Position numbers and translations under genes: made by a program | Part shown: piece after piece, positions 1-5,450 of the stretch | Layout of the letters: every line of letters starts with the position of its first letter | How positions within the stretch are numbered: the first letter of the stretch is position 1 | The notes under the pieces: model-generated | What the model was told of the DNA's origin: nothing | What the model saw: only the letters and a program-made list of their open reading frames with translations | Database searches by the model: none | DNA from: an uncultured Candidatus Saccharibacteria bacterium | Lineage (GTDB): Bacteria; Patescibacteriota; Saccharimonadia; Saccharimonadales; Saccharimonadaceae | Assembly (NCBI GenBank): GCA_938036845.1 | Contig: CALHWA010000047.1 | Location: 1 to 6,273, forward strand | Direction: 5' to 3' | Length of the DNA: 6,273 bases

Positions 1-15
1 TACCCCAGTGGGGTA
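1..15. repeat. Short perfect inverted repeat upstream of the first promoter
   Basis: TACCCC (1-6) and GGGGTA (10-15) are exact reverse complements around the spacer AGT. The palindrome ends 17 bp before the -35 box of the promoter at 33-61, so it spans roughly -67 to -53 from the expected start of transcription. It could be an operator. It could also be the end of a terminator stem from a gene left of the window, but no T-run follows on the + strand, and the left side is cut off. Confidence 0.5.
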
Positions 16-32
16 TATAAATCATCAGTAGA

Positions 33-61
33 TTGACACAATGCCCTTCCTCTGCTATAAT
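33..61 (+). promoter_or_regulatory. Perfect-consensus sigma-70 promoter
   Basis: TTGACA (33-38) and TATAAT (56-61) both match the housekeeping consensus exactly, with the optimal 17-bp spacer. The TG at 53-54 adds an extended -10 (TGCTATAAT). Transcription should start near A68, giving a leader of about 60 nt before the ATG at 128. This suggests strong expression of the downstream membrane protein by the primary sigma factor, which is itself encoded in this window. Confidence 0.93.
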
Positions 62-72
62 TCCCCCACAGA

Positions 73-107
73 TTACGTGTGCATAAGGCAAATGCACACT
101 ACGGTAA
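73..107 (+). promoter_or_regulatory. Leader hairpin with possible pseudoknot
   Basis: GTGTGCAT (77-84) pairs perfectly with ATGCACAC (92-99) around the loop AAGGCAA. The flanks TTAC (73-76) and GTAA (104-107) can extend the helix past a 4-nt bulge (100-103). The loop bases AGGC (86-89) are complementary to GCCT (110-113), so an H-type pseudoknot ending 5 nt before the Shine-Dalgarno is possible. The element begins a few bases after the predicted transcript start. It may stabilise the mRNA or control translation. I match it to no known riboswitch. Confidence 0.6.
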
Positions 108-118
108 CAGCCTAATAC

Positions 119-124
119 GAGGAG
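119..124 (+). promoter_or_regulatory. Shine-Dalgarno with unusually short spacing
   Basis: GAGGAG lies only 3 nt (TTT) before the ATG at 128, shorter than the usual 5-9 nt. In this frame a TAA at 113-115 closes the upstream side and no alternative start lies between, so the ATG at 128 is fixed despite the tight spacing. Confidence 0.75.
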
Positions 125-127
125 TTT

Positions 128-580
128 ATGAACAACCAGCCAACACCCCAGCAACCCGCTGCACCGCAGCCGCAGCCAGCACCGCAACCACAACCGGTGG
201 CCCAGCCGCAGCCGCAACCGCAACAGACATATCAATATCAACAACCCTACCAGCAGCCAGTTGCGCCAGTGCCACAGCCAGCTATTCAGCCACAGCCAAC
301 ACCATATGCCTATCCCGTTCGTTATGATAACCCTGGCGAGACACTGGGTGTCATTGGATGCGTCTTGAGCTTCTTTGGTATCTCTATCGGTGGTATTCTC
401 CTTGGCATTATTTCGCGCAATAAGTCTAAGGAAGCCGGTATGTCTACAACGTGGGGTAACGTTAGTCTGGGCTGGGGCATCTTTGGGTCAGTCTGCTGGT
501 GTCTTATCTGGCTTTTCTGGATACTTGTGTTTGTTGGTGTATTGTCCAAGCCATCTTGGTGGTACTATTATTACTACTAA
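128..580 (+). CDS. Pro/Gln-rich DUF4190-like membrane protein
   Basis: This is a 150-aa protein of unknown function. Residues 1-66 are a low-complexity Pro/Gln tail with PQ dipeptide runs and a few tyrosines. They lack charged residues and show no signal peptide. Residues 70-140 hold two hydrophobic segments, about 72-96 and 111-139. The Gly-rich first helix followed by a short polar turn (RNKSKEAG, 97-104) resembles DUF4190-type small membrane domains, in which one helix hairpin sits in the cytoplasmic membrane. The positive turn between the helices would by the positive-inside rule be cytoplasmic, which would place both termini outside; this is uncertain because the tail has no charge. Three cysteines (78, 123, 125) lie in the helices. 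The protein ends in WWYYYYY (144-150), encoded by mixed TAC/TAT codons. The gene has its own strong promoter, structured leader and terminator, so it is monocistronic. The DUF4190 link is by pattern only. Confidence 0.88.
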   Translation: MNNQPTPQQPAAPQPQPAPQPQPVAQPQPQPQQTYQYQQPYQQPVAPVPQPAIQPQPTPYAYPVRYDNPGETLGVIGCVLSFFGISIGGILLGIISRNKSKEAGMSTTWGNVSLGWGIFGSVCWCLIWLFWILVFVGVLSKPSWWYYYYY

Positions 581-595
581 GCCACTTACTTCGAT

Positions 596-630
596 ATAAA
601 AACACCCAGCATACTACTGGGTATTTTTAT
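596..630 (+). terminator. Intrinsic terminator, possibly bidirectional
   Basis: ACCCAG (604-609) pairs with CTGGGT (617-622) around a 7-nt loop. After one mismatch (603/623), AAAAA (598-602) faces TTTTT (624-628). The stem starts 15 nt after the stop of the 150-aa gene, and the T-tract fits termination on the + strand. The A-tract on the other side means it could also stop leftward readthrough from rpoD. Confidence 0.85.
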
Positions 631-830
631 GTAAAGTATTTTGGGAGTACCTTCTGCATTTTTAGGGCTTTCGTATTCACCCCTCTACAATCATGATCTC
701 TATTTCTCGGTAGCGATAGTAGGAGTGGGTATTCGAGAGGTTTGTGCCCTCACAGCAAAGTAAATAGCCATTATTATACAGAAGCTTCACTAAAAACCAT
801 ACAGTAACGACTTTTGCAAGCAATTTATCC
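631..830. other. Gene-free stretch between convergent genes
   Basis: This AT-rich stretch separates the terminator of the 150-aa gene from that of rpoD. I see no supported gene, tRNA or promoter. The only structure is a degenerate fold-back at 664-750. AGGGC (664-668) can pair with GCCCT (746-750), TCG (671-673) with CGA (734-736), ACCC (679-682) with GGGT (727-730), and CTAT (700-703) with ATAG (716-719). It could be a small RNA, a decayed element or chance. Confidence 0.45.
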
Positions 831-861
831 AAAAAATCGACATACATACTGTATGCCGATT
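831..861 (-). terminator. Intrinsic terminator of the dnaG-rpoD operon
   Basis: Read on the - strand, AATCGGCATAC pairs with GTATGTCGATT around a 5-nt loop. The 11-bp stem contains one G-U pair (856/840), and the run of six T (positions 836-831) overlaps and follows its end. It begins 18 nt after the rpoD stop codon. This is a textbook Rho-independent terminator for leftward transcription. Confidence 0.92.
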
Positions 862-879
862 ATTCTCGTGCACTATCCC

Positions 880-1905
880 CTACTGCTGCAAATACTCGTA
901 CAGCTTCTTGGCGTCCTTGTGCTTGCGCAGCTTGGCCAGGGCCTTGGCCTCAATCTGACGAATACGCTCACGCGTCACGGCAAACTCCTGCCCAACTTCC
1001 TCCAGCGTGTGGCTCTTGCCATTCTCCAGGCCAAAGCGCATTTTAATAATCTTCTGCTCACGGTCACTCAAGGTCGAGAGGATGTCTTGCACCTGCTCCT
1101 TGAGAAGCTGGTTGGAGGCCGACTCTTCAGGACTGACCGTATCTTCGTCCTCGATAAAGTCCCCCAGCACCGACTCCTCCGAGTCGTCGCCATCACGCCC
1201 CACACCAGCATCCAGGCTGCTAATGTCTTGCTTGATCTTCATCACATATTCGACCTTATCCGTCTCCATATCAAGCTCTTTGGCCAGCTCGGTAATGGTT
1301 GGCTCGCGGTTCAGGTCTTGCGTCAGGCGGCGCTGGGTGCGCAACAGCTTATTGATCGTCTCCACCATGTGGACAGGAATGCGAATAGTGCGCGCTTGGT
1401 CGGCAATCGCACGGGTAATCGCCTGGCGAATCCACCAAGTGGCATAGGTGCTAAACTTAAAGCCCTTATCTGGGTCAAACTTCTCCACCGCCCGCAGTAG
1501 CCCGGTGTGCCCTTCTTGGATAAGATCGAGAAAATCAAGGCCACGACCACTGTACCGCTTGGCAATGCTTACCACCAGTCGCATATTAGCCTCGGCCATT
1601 TTGTCTTTCGCCCGCTTATCGCCTTGCTTGATGCGATAAGCGAGATCAACCTCTTCGTCAGCACTCAGTAGCGGGATCTTGCCGATCTCACGCAGGTGTA
1701 GCCGGACCGAGTCGTCACTAATATCATCAAAGTATTGGTTGCTGTTGAGAATCTCCTCCGGCGTATCTTCTTCCTCAAGTGCCGCGAGGTCGGGCTCCAT
1801 ATCGTCGACGGCTGGATCCATCATCGGTGGCTGGGCATCGGGTGGCGCTGCCTGAGCTGTGGTTGCTGGTTTTTTTTGCTTGGTATCCTTATCGTCGGTT
1901 GCCAC
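880..1905 (-). CDS. rpoD: Primary RNA polymerase sigma factor (RpoD/SigA)
   Basis: This sigma-70 subunit directs core RNA polymerase to housekeeping promoters. It is 341 aa. Residues 1-62 are a Pro/Ala-rich then acidic N-terminus, with no recognisable region 1.1. Region 1.2 is at 65-93 ([12 protein letters not shown]). Region 2 spans about 104-180, including the -10 recognition and melting core [20 protein letters not shown] (150-169) and [13 protein letters not shown]. Region 3 is about 181-262. Region 4 is about 265-341, with the -35-binding helix-turn-helix [20 protein letters not shown] (299-318). In region 2 the usual EGNIGL reads EGHTGL (131-136). The first codon is GTG, chosen because AAGGAG lies 7 nt upstream. 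The gene overlaps the end of dnaG by 17 nt, so it is cotranscribed and probably translationally coupled. It ends in TAG, followed by a strong terminator. The complete region 2 and 4 set marks it as the group 1 factor. Confidence 0.97.
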   Translation of the reverse strand: MATDDKDTKQKKPATTAQAAPPDAQPPMMDPAVDDMEPDLAALEEEDTPEEILNSNQYFDDISDDSVRLHLREIGKIPLLSADEEVDLAYRIKQGDKRAKDKMAEANMRLVVSIAKRYSGRGLDFLDLIQEGHTGLLRAVEKFDPDKGFKFSTYATWWIRQAITRAIADQARTIRIPVHMVETINKLLRTQRRLTQDLNREPTITELAKELDMETDKVEYVMKIKQDISSLDAGVGRDGDDSEESVLGDFIEDEDTVSPEESASNQLLKEQVQDILSTLSDREQKIIKMRFGLENGKSHTLEEVGQEFAVTRERIRQIEAKALAKLRKHKDAKKLYEYLQQ

Positions 1906-3637
1906 GCGCTATCTCCTTGATTAATTGGTTCAGTTGCTCGCGCAAAGCGGCGGCAGCAGTCGTATCGCCGCTCTCTTCTGCTTGGCGCAAGTGGGTGATG
2001 AGATCTTGTTTGTGTTGCTGCTTGTGTTCGGTTTCGATTTGCCGCAAAAGCCGGGCGGTCTCGTAGTAGCGATCGGTCTCGCTCCACGCACCATACCGAG
2101 CGTCGGCACGTACCCGCACCATTGTAATATACTCGTCAAAATTTTGCAATGGCGGCGGCGTAGTGGTAAGAGGTTGTCCGTGGTGCGCCGCATAGTACTG
2201 AGCCAAGGCCTGGCGCGCCTCCCCCGCAAAGAGCTGTGAGTCAACTCGCCCAAACAATTCCTGGCTCGGCCCATCAAGCATCGCCAGTGCAAGCACATCA
2301 TCTTGTGAGAGATAGCGATTGCTTGGCGCGGCCGCTGCCGCCTTAACGGCCTTGCGGATGGGTGCGGACGGTGCAGTTTGCTGCGCCTTGGCCTGCACAG
2401 CCTGCACACTCGAGCCGACTGCCTGAGCAATCTGCCGCTGGTAATGCTCGCGCTCCACTGGGTCGCCCAAGCGATTAACAAGTGCCAAGCCCACCGTGGT
2501 AAACTGCCGCTTACCCGCCGCTGTGGTAAGATCAAGCTGCTGCCGATACTGCGCCAGAAGCCAATCCACCGCTGGCTGAGCCGCCGCAATCGCCTGCTGC
2601 CAGACCGCTACCCCCTGCTGCTGGATGAGTTCATCGGGGTCTTTTGCCTCCGCCGGCAGCGATACCACCTTCAGCTCCACCCCCGCCTGGGCAGCCAGGC
2701 CAATCGCTCGCTCTGTGGCGGCCCGCCCAGCGTTATCACCATCAAAACTCAGCCGGATATCGCCCGCCAGCCGCTTAAGCGCCCGAATATGCTGCTCCGT
2801 CATAGCAGTGCCCGCTGTCGCCACCACCGCTGCTTCGCCCGCCTGATGGCTGCTTATCACATCCATATTGCCCTCGACAATCACCGCATAGCCCTGGGCC
2901 CGAATCGCCTGCTTGGCCTGCATCAAGCCAAAGACATGCCGACCTTTATCATAGAGCAGCGTCTGGGGCGTATTGAGGTATTTTGGTGCATTGGGCACAT
3001 CAGCAATCAAGCGCGCTGTAAAACCAATCACCTGCCCACTCGCATCCATCAACGGCACCATCATTCGCCCGCGGAAGAGATCGCCATCGTAGCGGTTCAC
3101 CAGGCCCGCCTCACGCAACTCCGCCAGCGAAAAGCCTTTTTTCTTAAGATACGTTACCAGAGCCTGACCATCGCGCGGCGCATAGCCAATCTGAAACTGC
3201 TGGACAATCGCCTTACTCAGCCGCCGCGTCCGAAACACATACACCAGTGCATCCTGACTCCGCACCAAACAATGCTGATAAAAATTCGCCGCTAGTCGAT
3301 GTGCCTCAAGCAGCCGCTGCTTGCGCCGCGCCAGGTCGCGATTACCCTTCTGCTCATAGCGCGAAAGATCCACCCCTGCCTTACGCGCCAGCAGCTCCAG
3401 CGCCTGCCGAAAGTCTAGCCCCTCCACTTCCATAATAAAGCTAAAGACATCGCCGCCCCGCCCACTACTAAAGTCATGCCAAATATTCTTCTCGGGGCTC
3501 ACAAAAAAGCTTGGCGTCCGCTCACTGGTAAAGGGGCTCAAGCCTTTGTAACTCCGCCCCGCCCGCTTGAGCTGCACATACTCGCCCACCACATCCTCTA
3601 TATTCAAGCGCGCCCGCACCTCTTCTTTGGCATCCAT
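1889..3637 (-). CDS. dnaG: DNA primase DnaG with zinc-less N-terminal domain
   Basis: DnaG makes RNA primers for DNA replication at the fork with the DnaB helicase. It is 582 aa from the Met at 3637. The N-terminal CHC2-type domain (about 10-90) keeps the fold signature ([25 protein letters not shown]). The zinc ligands, Cys40, His43, Cys61 and Cys64 in E. coli, are here Ser34, Thr37, Asp55 and Ser58. The RNA polymerase basic region follows ([24 protein letters not shown], about 189-231). The TOPRIM core has EGNMD with catalytic Glu255 and the metal-binding FDGD with Asp299 and Asp301, so the active site is intact. The tail from about 440 is a divergent, Gln-rich helicase-interaction region. 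An in-frame ATG at 3655 would add six residues. I prefer 3637 because family N-termini begin near there and a -10-like hexamer ends 6 nt upstream. Neither start has a Shine-Dalgarno. It is the first gene of the dnaG-rpoD operon, with no rpsU seen. Confidence 0.96.
   Translation of the reverse strand: MDAKEEVRARLNIEDVVGEYVQLKRAGRSYKGLSPFTSERTPSFFVSPEKNIWHDFSSGRGGDVFSFIMEVEGLDFRQALELLARKAGVDLSRYEQKGNRDLARRKQRLLEAHRLAANFYQHCLVRSQDALVYVFRTRRLSKAIVQQFQIGYAPRDGQALVTYLKKKGFSLAELREAGLVNRYDGDLFRGRMMVPLMDASGQVIGFTARLIADVPNAPKYLNTPQTLLYDKGRHVFGLMQAKQAIRAQGYAVIVEGNMDVISSHQAGEAAVVATAGTAMTEQHIRALKRLAGDIRLSFDGDNAGRAATERAIGLAAQAGVELKVVSLPAEAKDPDELIQQQGVAVWQQAIAAAQPAVDWLLAQYRQQLDLTTAAGKRQFTTVGLALVNRLGDPVEREHYQRQIAQAVGSSVQAVQAKAQQTAPSAPIRKAVKAAAAAPSNRYLSQDDVLALAMLDGPSQELFGRVDSQLFAGEARQALAQYYAAHHGQPLTTTPPPLQNFDEYITMVRVRADARYGAWSETDRYYETARLLRQIETEHKQQHKQDLITHLRQAEESGDTTAAAALREQLNQLIKEIARGNRR
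1913..1918 (-). promoter_or_regulatory. rpoD Shine-Dalgarno inside dnaG
   Basis: On the - strand AAGGAG sits 7 nt before a GTG codon (1905-1903), within the last codons of dnaG. Its strength and spacing fix the GTG as the rpoD start. The position suggests that ribosomes finishing dnaG hand over to rpoD. Confidence 0.9.
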
Positions 3638-3643
3638 AGGTAT

Positions 3644-3649
3644 AGTATA
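3644..3649 (-). promoter_or_regulatory. Candidate -10 box for leaderless dnaG mRNA
   Basis: On the - strand TATACT is followed by six bases (ATACCT) and the ATG at 3637, so transcription starting 7 nt after the box would begin on the start codon. The box lies within a small inverted repeat, GGTAT-act-ATACC (3651-3639). The -35 region is weak; TTCGAT at 19 bp is the best match. If used, only the 3637 start would be on the mRNA. Confidence 0.45.
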
Positions 3650-3851
3650 CCGCATATGGCATAGGCCAATCGAACTGTGTTTGCCCTCCTTTACTATTCA
3701 TCCCCTCACCGGGCTTGCTGCATCCACACCACACTAGGCCTTGTCAGCACGCTAGTTGCATCACGTATCTTTAATGAGCTAAAAAAACTTTGTGTGGTAT
3801 AGAAAATACACCCGTCTCTTACTACAAAACATGAGATATTTTTATATAGTC

Positions 3852-3897
3852 TATAGGGGTATAGAGTATATAGTATAGAGGGGTATATACTATGCAT
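3852..3897. repeat. Imperfect tandem repeat with 8-bp inverted repeat
   Basis: Two 22-bp segments starting at 3852 and 3876 (24-bp period) match at 16 of 22 positions and share GGGGTATA (3856-3863, 3880-3887). Overlapping this, ATAGTATA (3870-3877) and TATACTAT (3886-3893) form a perfect inverted repeat around GAGGGGTA. The arrangement suggests protein-binding sites in a regulatory region, although AT-richness makes chance pairing more likely. Confidence 0.55.
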
Positions 3898-3911
3898 ACT
3901 TCATCAATCTG

Positions 3912-3947
3912 ACCTCTGTTAGAGATTATGCTCTTTACCTCTGTTAG
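3912..3947 (+). repeat. Pair of 11-bp direct repeats upstream of the 384-aa gene
   Basis: ACCTCTGTTAG occurs at 3912-3922 and 3937-3947, 25 bp apart. Similarity continues to 19 positions with three mismatches (AGAGATTATG against AGTGGTTGTG). The second copy covers the place of a -35 box for the -10-like hexamer at 3965, and the first lies upstream at an activator-like distance. A regulator binding both is an inference. Confidence 0.6.
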
Positions 3948-3964
3948 TGGTTGTGTTTAAATGG

Positions 3965-3970
3965 TATTAT
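3965..3970 (+). promoter_or_regulatory. Candidate -10 box for leaderless 384-aa gene mRNA
   Basis: TATTAT is followed by AGTAACT and then the ATG at 3978, so a start 7-8 nt after the box falls on or next to the start codon. TATAGT (3968-3973) is an overlapping alternative. No Shine-Dalgarno precedes the ATG, and no good -35 hexamer is visible; the direct repeat at 3937-3947 occupies that position. Confidence 0.45.
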
Positions 3971-3977
3971 AGTAACT

Positions 3978-5132
3978 ATGAATCCACAGCAACCATACAC
4001 TCCCCAACCGAATGGTTCGGCACCGCAGCCCGAGCAACAGCCCCCGCAGCCCAATGCGCCGGCAGCTGCTCCGTATGTCCCCTATTATGCTACCCAAGCG
4101 GCGTCACACGGTGCGCAGGATTATGGCTATGGTGCATATAATCCGGCAACGCAGAGCCAACCAACTCAGCCACCGTATCAAGAGCAGCCCACTCCTTCAT
4201 CGCCGCAGCCTCAGGCTACGCCCTACCAGCCGTATCAGCAGCAGCCACACGACCAACCAGCCAGCCAACCAGCCGCGAGCTATGGCGCAGGCCAGTCATA
4301 TCACTACGCACCGCAGCCCGAGCAACAGCCAGCCGCAGCGCCCCACCCAACCAATCCACAAACCAGCACAGACACGCCACATGGCTACGCCAATGCTGAT
4401 GCCTACCCAGGCCCCGGCCAACCCTACCAGCCACAATCGGGCGGCTACAATGGCCAGGCCTATGCCAACCCGCAGCAGCCGCTTGGCGCTACTGCCATGG
4501 CTGCTACCGGCGCAGACCTTGGCGCAGCAAGCGAGCCAGACACCTCCTTCCCGGTGGATTACCTCAACGAGATTGCACCCAAGCAGCAGCCAGTGCAGAT
4601 TAACCGCTTTGCGGTGTTTGGCCTGATCGGCGGCGTACTCCTACTTGCCTTTGCCATTATCATGATGATGGTCAACAGCCAGCCCAACTACACCAAGCAA
4701 GCCCAAAGTACCCTAGCCCGCATCGAGACCTTGCAAGCAGCCACCAAGGAGCAGCAATCGCGCCTGACAGAAAATGAGCTCTCAAGCATGAACACCACAC
4801 TCACCACCTCGCTTGGTAGCATGGGGACAGAACTCAAGTCGTCGCTCAAGGATGCGAAGATCAAGACTGAGCTAGTCGGCGATGCCAAAAAGACCGAAAA
4901 AGCCTACTCCGATAAGCTCTCCAAAACGCTCGAAGATGCTTACCTGACTGGCTCGCTCGACCGCGTCTATGCACGCGAAATGAGCTACCAGCTGTCCATC
5001 CTCAAGAGCTACCTCCAGAAGCTCAAAACCGCCAGCGGCAACCGCAAAGCCATCGCCGACTACGTTGCCACCAACAGCAAGACGCTCGACGCCGCTACCA
5101 AGTCGTTTAGCAACTTTACCTCAACAAAGTAG
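3978..5132 (+). CDS. Pro/Gln/Tyr-rich single-pass membrane protein
   Basis: I do not recognise a named family for this 384-aa protein. Residues 1-190 are low-complexity and rich in Pro, Gln, Ala and Tyr, with recurring PQPEQQP, QPYQ and YGAG-like units. A short less repetitive motif, FPVDYLNEIAPK (191-202), leads into one transmembrane helix at about 211-232. Lys202 and Arg210 lie before it, and there is no signal peptide, which favours N-in/C-out. Residues 233-384 form a mainly helical, Lys/Ser/Thr-rich domain without cysteine, with heptad-like stretches around 242-262 and 305-350. This suggests a cell-surface coiled-coil or stalk domain with a disordered cytoplasmic tail. An in-frame TTG at 3951 would add nine residues but has no Shine-Dalgarno; the ATG at 3978 resembles the first gene's N-terminus and is preferred. 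It is a single-gene transcription unit with a terminator 21 nt after the TAG. It shares composition but not the membrane domain with the 150-aa protein. Confidence 0.88.
   Translation: MNPQQPYTPQPNGSAPQPEQQPPQPNAPAAAPYVPYYATQAASHGAQDYGYGAYNPATQSQPTQPPYQEQPTPSSPQPQATPYQPYQQQPHDQPASQPAASYGAGQSYHYAPQPEQQPAAAPHPTNPQTSTDTPHGYANADAYPGPGQPYQPQSGGYNGQAYANPQQPLGATAMAATGADLGAASEPDTSFPVDYLNEIAPKQQPVQINRFAVFGLIGGVLLLAFAIIMMMVNSQPNYTKQAQSTLARIETLQAATKEQQSRLTENELSSMNTTLTTSLGSMGTELKSSLKDAKIKTELVGDAKKTEKAYSDKLSKTLEDAYLTGSLDRVYAREMSYQLSILKSYLQKLKTASGNRKAIADYVATNSKTLDAATKSFSNFTSTK
4020..4330 (+). repeat. 23-bp in-frame direct repeat inside the Pro-rich coding region
   Basis: Positions 4020-4042 and 4308-4330 are identical over 23 bp and encode APQPEQQP in both places (residues 15-22 and 111-118). 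They lie 288 bp apart, exactly 96 codons, so recombination between them would delete 96 residues without a frameshift. Confidence 0.85.
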
Positions 5133-5153
5133 CAACATACGCTACCCTATCGA

Positions 5154-5182
5154 CAAAAGCTCGCCTCTCTGGCGGGCTTTTG
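5154..5182 (+). terminator. Intrinsic terminator after the 384-aa gene
   Basis: CAAAAGCTCGCC (5154-5165) pairs with GGCGGGCTTTTG (5171-5182) around TCTCT, a 12-bp stem with one T-G pair. The T-run is inside the stem (5178-5181) and only a weak T-tract follows. The symmetric A and T runs would allow function in either direction. Confidence 0.8.
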
Positions 5183-5450
5183 CTGTATTAGGTATTCTGT
5201 TTGTATATAACTTTACGGAGCGGTTTTTTCTCCGCAGGACACTGGATGATGCTGGTGTTTTATATGTGCCGATTGTAACGTTTCTCTAGCCGCTCTTCTT
5301 TGGGCTATTATAAATTTAAATACGAGAAGCCCCGCAGCGCTAATTCTCTTCTGTTATTCCATTTAGTAGGGTGTATTTTAGGTATCAGAAGGTCGAAGTT
5401 TGGGAGTAGCCAGTAGCCGCATTTTACAGTGTTTTATCGAAACGTACGTC
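5183..5450. other. Gene-free stretch between convergent genes
   Basis: No supported gene, RNA or clear promoter is seen. Weak secondary structure includes CGGAG/CTCCG (5216-5220, 5230-5234) with a T6 loop and TAGCC/GGCTA (5287-5291, 5303-5307). GGAGTAG (5403-5409) also pairs with CTACTCC (5451-5457), which overlaps the stop of the leftward gene. ACGTACGT (5442-5449) is a palindrome. I find no convincing terminator with a T-tract for the leftward YjbR-family gene here. Confidence 0.6.

Larger units (their letters stand above)
3656..3977. other. Divergent intergenic region between dnaG and the 384-aa gene
   Basis: About 320 bp hold no supported gene. The dnaG-proximal part (3656-3840) shows only weak inverted repeats, for example ACCACAC (3728-3734) with GTGTGGT (3792-3798). 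The part near the + strand gene (3841-3950) is very AT-rich and built of repeats, listed separately. No DnaA box of the TTATCCACA type is present, so I do not call it an origin. Divergent control of dnaG and the membrane-protein gene from here is plausible. Confidence 0.6.

Noticed and set aside
79..327. 82-codon ORF on the + strand overlapping the 150-aa gene
   Set aside because: It starts inside the leader hairpin, has no Shine-Dalgarno, and its Ala/Thr-rich product is the frame-shifted Pro/Gln repeat.
664..750. tRNA or degenerate tRNA
   Set aside because: The spacing of possible stems and loops does not fit a cloverleaf, and no TTCGA loop with a 7-nt length or CCA-adjacent acceptor stem can be formed.
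677..847. 56-codon ORF on the - strand in the gap downstream of rpoD (ATG at 847, TGA at 677-679)
   Set aside because: Its start lies in the loop of the rpoD terminator, it has no Shine-Dalgarno or promoter, and its composition is that of intergenic DNA. An open frame of this length can arise by chance.
814..1500. 228-codon ORF on the + strand
   Set aside because: It lies almost wholly antisense to conserved rpoD and shows no domain, promoter or ribosome site; it is a codon-usage shadow.
1930..2589. 219-codon ORF on the - strand in another frame of dnaG
   Set aside because: It overlaps dnaG on the same strand; its Arg/Ser/Trp-rich sequence is typical of an out-of-frame shadow.
2378..3295. 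305-codon ORF on the + strand
   Set aside because: It is antisense to the conserved dnaG core and shows no recognisable motifs.
3852..3947. CRISPR array or replication origin iterons
   Set aside because: Only two copies of each repeat, no spacers of uniform length, no DnaA boxes and no cas or replication initiator gene nearby apart from dnaG.
3951..3977. TTG at 3951 as the start of the 384-aa protein
   Set aside because: No Shine-Dalgarno precedes it, the extra residues do not match the N-terminal style of the other Pro/Gln protein, and the -10-like hexamer lies downstream of it.
4012..4626. 204-codon ORF on the + strand in another frame of the 384-aa gene
   Set aside because: It is rich in Arg, Ser and Pro because of the repeated CAG/CCA codons in the real frame; it has no start signals.
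5065..5289. 74-codon ORF on the + strand running through the terminator after the 384-aa gene
   Set aside because: It begins out of frame inside that gene and reads across the terminator hairpin; no ribosome site.
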